5,033 nucleotides of DNA, taken from Prolixibacteraceae bacterium (GTDB lineage Bacteria > Bacteroidota > Bacteroidia > Bacteroidales > Prolixibacteraceae). The stretch covers positions 1-5,033 of the forward strand of contig JACMKG010000260.1 in the NCBI GenBank assembly GCA_014380255.1, read 5' to 3'. The notes beneath the pieces were generated by a model, which did not search any database, was not told where the DNA came from, and worked only from the letters and a program-made list of their open reading frames with translations. Shown here in pieces: positions 1 through 5,033 of this stretch (position 1 is the stretch's first letter; every line of letters begins with the position of its first letter). The translations under genes were made by a program, and so were the position numbers.

Positions 1-1278
1 CCATACCTTATCATACATGCGGCCAAACATTTTGGGGAACCAGTAATGGATCGCTCCAAAGAAGGAGAATCCCACACCGCCGAATACGATGAAGTGAAAA
101 TGGGCCACCACAAATTGGGTATCGTGCACATGAACGTTGGTGGCCAGTGCGCCAAGCACCAGGCCGGACAATCCGCCGATCATAAAGACAAAGATAAATG
201 ACAGGGCCCAGAAAAAAGGAGCTTCCAGATTCAGTGATCCCTTGTGCATGGTTGATATCCAGTTAAATACTTTGATAGCACTCGGTATGGCAACCAAAAA
301 GGTTAATATCGAGAATGTATATTGTGCAGTACCGCTCATACCGGAGGTGAACATATGATGGCCCCAGACAAAGTACCCTACAAAAGCGATGGCCAGTGAA
401 GAAACCACAATGGCCCTGTAGCCAAATACGTGTTTTTGTGAGAACGTGGGGATAATTTCAGAGATAACACCCATAGCCGGGAGGATCATCACATATACGG
501 CCGGGTGCGAGTAAATCCAGAAAAGATGCTGGTAAAGGATCGGATCACCTCCCAGGGCAGGGTCGAATACCCCGATATTGAAGATACGTTCCAGGGCTAC
601 CAGTACCAGGGTAATCCCGATGACCGGTGTAGCCAACAACTGGATCCAGGCAGTGGCATATAAAGTCCAGGGGAAGAGTGGCATTTTCAGCCAAGTCATC
701 CCGGGAGCACGCATGCGGTGAATGGTGACAATGAAGTTTAATCCTGTCAAAATAGAAGAAAACCCCAGGATGAAGGCCCCGAATATGGCAGGCAATAAAT
801 TGGTACCCGTCTTAAAGCTGTAAGGGGCATAGAATGTCCATCCGGTATCAGGTGTCCCGTTTCCAAAGAGAACGGATGAGATCACTAAAAGTGCTCCCGC
901 GATGTAGAAGTACCACGAAAGCAAGTTAATCCTAGGAAAGGCCACATCCCTTGCCCCAATCATAAGGGGCAAAAAGAAGTTGCCAAACACGGCAGCCAGA
1001 CCGGGGATTACAATCATAAAGATCATGATCACACCGTGCACGGTAAACATGGCGTTGAAAGTCTGTGCTTCAACCACCGTTTTCCCCGGAGCAATAAGCT
1101 CCAGTCTCATAGCTAAACCAAGGCCTACGCCAACCAGGAAAAGCACCATCATCGAATACATGTACAACAAGGCGATGCGTTTATGATCGGTCGATAGGAT
1201 CCAATTTAATATTCCCTTGTATTTCCCCTTGTAATCTAAATAGCTTACATCGTGGGGTATGTGAGTTGCTGTTTGCAT
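1..1278 (-). CDS. coxA: Cytochrome c oxidase (heme-copper, A2-type) subunit I, 3' end cut by window
   Basis: Catalytic subunit of an aa3/caa3-like proton-pumping oxygen reductase in the inner membrane; it reduces O2 to water. The ATG at 1278 opens a frame that stays open for 426 codons to the window edge, so the C-terminal part is missing. Visible ligands are: H81 (TVHG, low-spin heme), H258 and Y262 (YSHPAVY; CuB ligand and probable cross-linked Tyr), H307-H308 (WGHHMF, CuB), and H393 and H395 (AHFHF; high-spin then low-spin heme). The K-channel lysine is K336 (SAIKVFNW), and D111 sits in GARDVAFPR at the D-channel mouth. The glutamate of GHPEVY is replaced by YSHPAVY, which marks the A2 subfamily. 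It starts 12 bp after the SCO gene, probably in the same transcript. There is no Shine-Dalgarno; the start was chosen because the conserved N-terminal STDHKRIALLY segment follows at residues 29-39. The family assignment is very secure; the electron donor cannot be seen here. Confidence 0.98.
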   Translation of the reverse strand, partial: MQTATHIPHDVSYLDYKGKYKGILNWILSTDHKRIALLYMYSMMVLFLVGVGLGLAMRLELIAPGKTVVEAQTFNAMFTVHGVIMIFMIVIPGLAAVFGNFFLPLMIGARDVAFPRINLLSWYFYIAGALLVISSVLFGNGTPDTGWTFYAPYSFKTGTNLLPAIFGAFILGFSSILTGLNFIVTIHRMRAPGMTWLKMPLFPWTLYATAWIQLLATPVIGITLVLVALERIFNIGVFDPALGGDPILYQHLFWIYSHPAVYVMILPAMGVISEIIPTFSQKHVFGYRAIVVSSLAIAFVGYFVWGHHMFTSGMSGTAQYTFSILTFLVAIPSAIKVFNWISTMHKGSLNLEAPFFWALSFIFVFMIGGLSGLVLGALATNVHVHDTQFVVAHFHFIVFGGVGFSFFGAIHYWFPKMFGRMYDKVW

Positions 1279-1290
1279 AAGTCAAATGAA

Positions 1291-2190
1291 TTAGTTTAAA
1301 CTTTTTCTTTTAGGTTTGAAAATCAGTACAAGGAAAAACAATGAGGCAAAGAACAGGATCATTATCCCGGCTATTTTAGTAACATTCAACACATAGGCCT
1401 GTCCAACAGGATCATAAGAAAAACAGAACTGCATAATCTTATTGATCGTTGGGGAAGACATCCCTTTGGAAGCTTCGATAATGGCCATCTTAAAGTCAAA
1501 AGGAAGGAATGTTACCCCATTCAGGTAACGGGTTATTTTCCCATCCGGGCTAACCACTGTTACCGAGGCTACATGGGTAAAATCATTGCCTACCTGTTTA
1601 TATCGGAAGCCAACGGCATTGGTGCCCTGGGCTATACTGGCACTATCGGAGACAAAGAATTTCCAGCCTTTGCCGATTTCTTCCTTCTTAGTTATAAGGT
1701 TCATGTAATTGGCTTTTTTCCGGATTCCAAGATCGATGGTTTCCCTTGGATCAAAGCTGATGGTCAGCACCTGGTAATCCACTCCGGCTACCAGATCCGA
1801 GGCTTCCATCACCTTGGCTATCCCTTCCATCAATGGGCTGCAAATGCCCGGACAGCGGTAATAGACAAAATTGATAACCGTCGGCTTGTCGATTAAATCC
1901 GTTAATACCACACGCTGATTGTTCTCATCAATCAGGTAAATGTCTTTGGGAAGATAAGCATCCAAATTTTCTACAATCCCGATCTCCGGGCCTTCCCGCT
2001 GGTCTTCATATGCTTTCTGTCCGGCAGATATAAAAGCGGATAGTAAAAAGATAGACAAAAAGAGGAACGATTTATAGCCCTTTTCTTTAAGTTTATCCAT
2101 AAATAAATCATTCATCTTTTTGAATTGGTAATCTCCCCTATTCCTGGTTTCCTCCATCACTGATTCGTTGTAATATTGCCTTAGACTCAT
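1291..2190 (-). CDS. sco: SCO1/SenC-family copper chaperone with two membrane anchors
   Basis: Thioredoxin-fold copper-binding protein, probably acting on the periplasmic side of the inner membrane to load or reduce the CuA site of cytochrome oxidase subunit II. Of 299 residues, a hydrophobic signal or anchor segment lies at about 41-58. The SCO domain follows at about 72-243. It carries the copper-binding CPGIC motif (C113, C117), SFDPRETID at 145-153 (the family DPxxD-like segment), and H206 in DFTHVAS, the third metal ligand. A second membrane helix at about 272-291 is followed by a basic tail (KPKRK). This C-terminal anchor and the FCFSYDP stretch near 255-261 are, from memory, typical of SCO proteins encoded beside oxidase operons. 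The start is uncertain: M1 leaves a long 40-residue charged leader, while M26 (2115) or M31 (2100) would give a normal signal peptide; no Shine-Dalgarno decides it. It is the first gene of the leftward cluster and is followed by coxA. Confidence 0.95.
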   Translation of the reverse strand: MSLRQYYNESVMEETRNRGDYQFKKMNDLFMDKLKEKGYKSFLFLSIFLLSAFISAGQKAYEDQREGPEIGIVENLDAYLPKDIYLIDENNQRVVLTDLIDKPTVINFVYYRCPGICSPLMEGIAKVMEASDLVAGVDYQVLTISFDPRETIDLGIRKKANYMNLITKKEEIGKGWKFFVSDSASIAQGTNAVGFRYKQVGNDFTHVASVTVVSPDGKITRYLNGVTFLPFDFKMAIIEASKGMSSPTINKIMQFCFSYDPVGQAYVLNVTKIAGIMILFFASLFFLVLIFKPKRKSLN

Positions 2191-2368
2191 ATTGATTTTG
2201 GTTTCAACAATTTTGTTTCTGGGCTAAATAAGTTATGTATTAAGAAACCCGAAACACTATTGAATGTTTATAAATTCTGATTTATTTTAAATACTTTTTG
2301 TAATCGCCACATAATTTACCACTTTTTTTTGTTAATCTGACTTTTCTTCCTCCTTATTTTCAATTAAC

Positions 2369-2404
2369 AAGGCTTTTTATCCATATTTCTTTCCTTAAAG
2401 CCTT
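2369..2404. repeat. 8-bp inverted repeat with 20-nt loop
   Basis: AAGGCTTT at 2369-2376 is perfectly complemented by AAAGCCTT at 2397-2404 across a 20-nt loop, and the right arm runs into further T residues on the plus strand. In RNA this would be a modest hairpin followed by a short U-run. It lies between two divergent genes, where an ordinary terminator has no upstream gene to serve, so an operator or leader structure is equally possible. The arms are exact; any function is inference, and chance is not excluded in such AT-rich DNA. Confidence 0.4.
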
Positions 2405-2526
2405 TTTACGGCTGCATTTTCTCTTTTTACTAAAAACTGAGGGGTAATTTTAGGGTTTCCTATCGGATGGGAAGTATTGGAGTGGTCCGGTTACAGCTAA
2501 GAAGAGTGATTTTCTTTATAAAATGC

Positions 2527-2559
2527 TTTTCATTTCACTTTGAAAACATTGTAATTTTG
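2527..2559 (+). promoter_or_regulatory. Candidate Bacteroidetes-type promoter for the bd oxidase cluster
   Basis: TAATTTTG at 2552-2559 matches the Bacteroidetes -7 consensus TAnnTTTG exactly. The expected -33 TTTG is represented only by a weak TTTT/TTTC at 2527-2531, with the right spacing of 20-21 bp. Transcription would begin near 2565, leaving a leader of about 47 nt before the ATG at 2613. No other plus-strand site in the gap matches as well. The consensus is established for this phylum; its use here is inferred. Confidence 0.5.
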
Positions 2560-2612
2560 AAAATACAATTAACTTTAGAAGTTTAGAATTTCAATCATTT
2601 GATTTCATTAGG

Positions 2613-2831
2613 ATGACACCATTAAAGAAGATATACCTGTTTTACAAGGAAGGCTTTACCAACATGCCCTCATGGGGTAAACAGGCATGGCTGGTAATCA
2701 TTATCAAACTTTTTGTCATGTTTGTTATTTTGAAAATCTTCTTTTTCCCCAATTTTCTGAAAACAAATTATAAGACCGATGCTGACAGGAGCAATCATGT
2801 ACTTGAAAATTTAACCAATATCAACCCATAA
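2613..2831 (+). CDS. DUF4492-type small single-span membrane protein upstream of cydA
   Basis: A 72-residue protein recognised by its pattern as DUF4492, a family commonly found directly upstream of cydA in Bacteroidales. It has a short basic and aromatic N-terminus (MTPLKKIYLFYKEGF), one hydrophobic helix at about 25-46 including IIIKLFVMFVILKIFFFP, and a polar tail of about 25 residues (TDADRSNHVLENLTN). It ends 11 bp before cydA, so it is almost certainly co-transcribed with cydAB. The function is not established to my knowledge. Position, size and a single span resemble the small accessory subunits of other bd oxidases (CydX, CydS, CydH), so a structural or assembly role is a reasonable inference. 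It is longer than CydX (about 37 residues) and I see no sequence similarity to it. The ATG at 2613 follows AGG immediately, with no properly spaced Shine-Dalgarno; the candidate promoter lies about 53 bp upstream. Confidence 0.88.
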   Translation: MTPLKKIYLFYKEGFTNMPSWGKQAWLVIIIKLFVMFVILKIFFFPNFLKTNYKTDADRSNHVLENLTNINP

Positions 2832-2842
2832 AAGCAAAACTT

Positions 2843-4420
2843 ATGATTGAAGGAATTGACTTATCTCTTGTTAACTGGTCCCGCGGGCAATTTGCCCTGA
2901 CGGCCATGTATCATTGGATTTTTGTACCCCTCACCCTCGGATTGTCGATTATTGTAGCCATTATGGAGACTCTGTATGTGAAAACTGGCAATCCTGAGTG
3001 GAAACGTATTACCAAATTCTGGATGACTTTGTTTGGTATCAACTTTGCCATTGGAATTGCTACTGGAATTATTCTTGAATTTGAATTTGGTACCAACTGG
3101 TCCAATTACTCCTGGTTCGTGGGTGACATTTTTGGAGCCCCGCTGGCCATTGAAGGCATTCTGGCCTTCTTCCTGGAAGCTACATTCGTAGGTGTCATGT
3201 TCTTTGGATGGAACAAGGTGAGCAAACGCTTTCACTTGACGGCCACCTGGCTAGTGGCCATTGGAGCCAATCTGTCGGCCTTATGGATCCTGGTGGCCAA
3301 CGCGTGGATGCAAAAGCCCGTCGGAATGGTCTTCAATCCCGAAACCGCCCGAATGGAAATGATGAACTTCTGGGAAGTACTCTTCTCTCCTATGGCAGTT
3401 CATAAATTCCTGCACACCACCTCCTCCAGCTTTACCTTGGCGGCCGTCTTTGTGATTGGTATATCCGCATGGTTTTTGCTGAAAGGCCGGGAAGTGGCCT
3501 TTGCCCGTAAAAGCATTGTCATTGCAGCCGTTTTTGGCTTTCTTTCATCCGTCTATACGGTAACCACAGGCGACAGCTCGGCCAGGGACATTGCACACCA
3601 CCAGCCCATGAAGTTTGCAGCCTTTGAAGGCCTTTACAATGGAAGCCAGGGAGCTGGACTGGTAGCCCTCGGCGTGATATCGACCAGCGAAACAGACCCG
3701 ATGAATGAAAACCTGAAGGATTTCGCCTTTAAGATCGAGATACCCAACGTCCTTTCATACATGGCTTTTCTTAACTGGAATGCCTTTGTCCCCGGGGTAA
3801 ACGACCTGTTGAACGGCAACGAGAAGTTCGGCGTTGAAGCGGCCTCCTCAAAAATAGCTAAAGGCAAGGTGGCTATTGCCAAACTGACTGAATACAAGCA
3901 GGCCAAAAAGGCCGGGCAAGTGGCAAAGGCTGATTCGCTGAAGACAGAGATCATGAGCCCAGACTTTCAGAAAAACTATTTCAGCAATTTCGGCTATGGC
4001 TACATTACCGATATCCACAGCCTGGTGCCAAGCGTAGCCTTGTCGTTTTACAGTTTTCATATCATGGTGGTTCTGGGCATGTGGTTTATCCTTTTGTTCC
4101 TGCTGGCCTTATTCTTTACCCTGAAAGGAAGGATACACAAGAAAAAGACCTTCCTGCGCCTGGCCATCTTCTCCGTTCCGATGGCTTATCTGGCCAGCCA
4201 GTGCGGATGGATCGTTGCCGAAGTAGGACGCCAGCCATGGATCATCCAGGACCTGATGCCCACCATGGCCGGGGTTACCCGTATCAGTACCGGCGCCGTG
4301 CAGGTAACCTTTTGGTTGTTTGCAGTAATCTTTACCACTTTACTTATTGCTGAAATAAAAATCATGTCACGCCAGATTAAAATTGGCCCTAAAGCAGAAG
4401 GAGGACCTCATCATGTTTGA
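2843..4420 (+). CDS. cydA: Cytochrome bd quinol oxidase subunit I
   Basis: Heme-carrying subunit of cytochrome bd; it oxidises quinol (probably menaquinol in this group) and reduces O2 at the heme b595/d site without pumping protons. Its 525 residues are close to E. coli CydA (522), and nine membrane helices are visible. Residues equivalent to E. coli are: H24 (H19, AMYHWIF), H191 (H186, heme b558), M408 (M393, heme b558), E104 in GAPLAIEG (E99), E112 (E107), E460 and R463 in AEVGRQPW (E445, R448). K257 and E262 (MKFAAFEG) match the quinol-site K252 and E257. The periplasmic Q-loop, about 255-395, is of the long E. coli type and includes a Lys/Ala-rich stretch at 335-367. H406 replaces E. coli R391. 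The start is supported by the conserved N-terminus; no Shine-Dalgarno is seen, so coupling to the preceding small gene 11 bp away is likely. Confidence 0.99.
   Translation: MIEGIDLSLVNWSRGQFALTAMYHWIFVPLTLGLSIIVAIMETLYVKTGNPEWKRITKFWMTLFGINFAIGIATGIILEFEFGTNWSNYSWFVGDIFGAPLAIEGILAFFLEATFVGVMFFGWNKVSKRFHLTATWLVAIGANLSALWILVANAWMQKPVGMVFNPETARMEMMNFWEVLFSPMAVHKFLHTTSSSFTLAAVFVIGISAWFLLKGREVAFARKSIVIAAVFGFLSSVYTVTTGDSSARDIAHHQPMKFAAFEGLYNGSQGAGLVALGVISTSETDPMNENLKDFAFKIEIPNVLSYMAFLNWNAFVPGVNDLLNGNEKFGVEAASSKIAKGKVAIAKLTEYKQAKKAGQVAKADSLKTEIMSPDFQKNYFSNFGYGYITDIHSLVPSVALSFYSFHIMVVLGMWFILLFLLALFFTLKGRIHKKKTFLRLAIFSVPMAYLASQCGWIVAEVGRQPWIIQDLMPTMAGVTRISTGAVQVTFWLFAVIFTTLLIAEIKIMSRQIKIGPKAEGGPHHV
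4398..4405 (+). promoter_or_regulatory. Strong Shine-Dalgarno for cydB inside the cydA 3' end
   Basis: AAGGAGGA lies 8 nt (4404 to 4413) before the cydB ATG, at ideal spacing, and fixes that start. It is written through the cydA codons for E519, G520 and G521. None of the other four genes here has a comparable site, so cydB initiation appears specially supported, perhaps to keep CydB equimolar with CydA. Confidence 0.8.
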
Positions 4421-5033
4421 AAACCTTTCACATTTCGCATTACAACAATACTGGTGGCTGATAGTATCGCTGCTGGGAGCCCTCTTCGTGTTCCTGACCT
4501 TTGTTCAGGGCGGGGGAACCTTGTTATTCACCATTGCCAAAAATGAGAACGAGAAAACCCTTCTCATCAATGCCCTTGGCCGTAAATGGGAATTTACCTT
4601 TACCACTTTAGTAACCTTCGGGGGGGCCTTCTTTGCTTCCTTTCCCTTGTTTTATTCCACTTCATTTGGCGGCGCCTACTGGGTATGGTTTGCCATTTTG
4701 ATTTCTTTTGTGATCCAGGCTATCTCGTACGAATACCGTAAAAAGGAAAACAATTTCCTGGGTGCCAGAACCTTCGAGATATTCCTGTTCATCAATGGCT
4801 TACTGGGACCGCTGCTCGTGGGAACTGCCGTGGGCACTTTCTTTAACGGGGCGATGTTCTCATTAGACGATATGAACCGTGTATCGTGGGGCACCCCCTT
4901 TCGCGGACTGGAAGCCGTGCTGAATTTCCACAACGTGGCCCTGGGCCTGTCGGTGTTGTTTCTTTCACGAATCCTTGGTCTGCTGTTCTTTATGAACGCC
5001 ATAGATGACAAGTCGATCTATAACCTTTCAAAA
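4413..5033 (+). CDS. cydB: Cytochrome bd quinol oxidase subunit II, 3' end cut by window
   Basis: Second large subunit of cytochrome bd, pairing with CydA in the inner membrane. The frame stays open for 207 codons to the window edge, roughly half of the usual 340-380 residues. The Bacteroidetes-style N-terminus is clear: QQYWWLIVSLLGA (11-23), FVQGGGTLLF (30-39), then GRKWEFTFTTLVTFGGAFFA (56-75) and FPLFYSTSFGGAYW (77-90). These match the E. coli [34 protein letters not shown] and MVYAAAFSGFY segments in order. Helices are evident at about 13-32, 60-80, 88-105, 121-143 and 169-194. The DGFD acidic motif of E. coli is QGGG here, and the Asp58 position is E60. The ATG at 4413 overlaps the cydA stop by 8 bp and has a strong Shine-Dalgarno, so the two genes are translationally coupled. 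Confidence 0.97.
   Translation, partial: MFENLSHFALQQYWWLIVSLLGALFVFLTFVQGGGTLLFTIAKNENEKTLLINALGRKWEFTFTTLVTFGGAFFASFPLFYSTSFGGAYWVWFAILISFVIQAISYEYRKKENNFLGARTFEIFLFINGLLGPLLVGTAVGTFFNGAMFSLDDMNRVSWGTPFRGLEAVLNFHNVALGLSVLFLSRILGLLFFMNAIDDKSIYNLSK

Larger units (their letters stand above)
2191..2612. other. Divergent intergenic control region between the two oxidase clusters
   Basis: This AT-rich stretch of about 420 bp separates the divergent SCO and DUF4492 start codons and must hold both promoters. It contains a T8 run (2323-2330), an inverted repeat (2369-2404), a locally G-richer patch (about 2440-2510), and a candidate rightward promoter (2527-2559). I found no tRNA, no coding-like frame and no recognisable riboswitch. 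No exact Bacteroidetes TAnnTTTG element reads leftward for SCO; the nearest is TAACTTAT (plus-strand 2228-2235), which is too weak to call. The length leaves room for regulator sites for oxygen- or redox-dependent switching, but no known operator consensus was recognised. Confidence 0.8.

Noticed and set aside
1573..1896. 107-codon plus-strand open frame
   Set aside because: It lies wholly antisense inside the SCO coding region and its composition mirrors that gene; no family pattern was recognised.
2192..2207. TTGA-N8-TCAA near the SCO start, considered as an FNR/CRP-type box
   Set aside because: The arms are only 4 bp, the spacing does not fit FNR, and the fifth base pair fails; it would also overlap the ribosome landing region.
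2323..2330. T8 run considered as a terminator tail
   Set aside because: No GC-rich stem lies next to it on either strand, and no gene ends nearby.
2467..2586. 39-codon open frame starting ATGGGAAGT in the intergenic region
   Set aside because: It has no ribosome site, no recognisable protein pattern, and runs through the candidate promoter; AT-rich DNA gives such frames by chance.
2593..2604. Palindrome AATCA-TT-TGATT just before the DUF4492 start
   Set aside because: It superficially recalls FNR half sites but has the wrong arm order and spacing (FNR is TTGAT-N4-ATCAA); 5-bp arms are expected by chance in such AT-rich DNA.
4676..5011. 111-codon minus-strand open frame
   Set aside because: It is antisense to cydB, whose protein is clearly conserved in the other strand; nothing supports a second gene.
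1..5033. Search for mobile elements, CRISPR arrays, tRNA or rRNA genes and defence systems
   Set aside because: No transposase-like protein, direct repeat array, tRNA-like cloverleaf or anti-phage gene was seen; nearly all of the window is respiratory oxidase coding sequence.

Overview
The window looks like a piece of a Bacteroidetes chromosome. Order Bacteroidales, including Marinilabiliales-type relatives, is the most likely source. The reasons are: a DUF4492-type small membrane protein directly before cydA, a Bacteroidetes-style CydB N-terminus, mostly missing Shine-Dalgarno sequences, and a match to the Bacteroidetes promoter element TAnnTTTG. Taxonomy is inferred from protein character and gene order, not from a marker gene.

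Layout: two terminal-oxidase gene clusters point away from each other across a gap of about 420 bp. On the minus strand, reading leftward, a membrane-anchored SCO/SenC copper chaperone (1291-2190) is followed after 12 bp by heme-copper oxidase subunit I (1-1278), whose C-terminal part runs off the left edge. On the plus strand, reading rightward, a 72-residue single-span protein of the DUF4492 type (2613-2831) is followed after 11 bp by cydA (2843-4420). cydA overlaps cydB (from 4413) by 8 bp, and cydB runs off the right edge.

How the genes work together: the minus-strand pair belongs to an aa3/caa3-like, A2-type proton-pumping oxygen reductase, with SCO probably serving CuA maturation. The plus-strand genes encode a cytochrome bd quinol oxidase, usually the high-affinity, microaerobic enzyme. 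The divergent arrangement places the start regions of a probably low-affinity and a probably high-affinity oxidase on one intergenic segment. That segment holds a good candidate promoter for the bd cluster and an 8-bp-arm inverted repeat, but no recognisable regulator site.

The window is mostly ordinary respiratory metabolism, and I found no evidence of a wholly new system. The points most worth checking are: the DUF4492 protein as a possible bd-oxidase accessory subunit; a His where E. coli CydA has Arg391, two residues before the heme b558 Met ligand; a CydB without the E. coli DGFD acidic motif; an sco-coxA cluster with no subunit II gene before coxA; and the shared control region.
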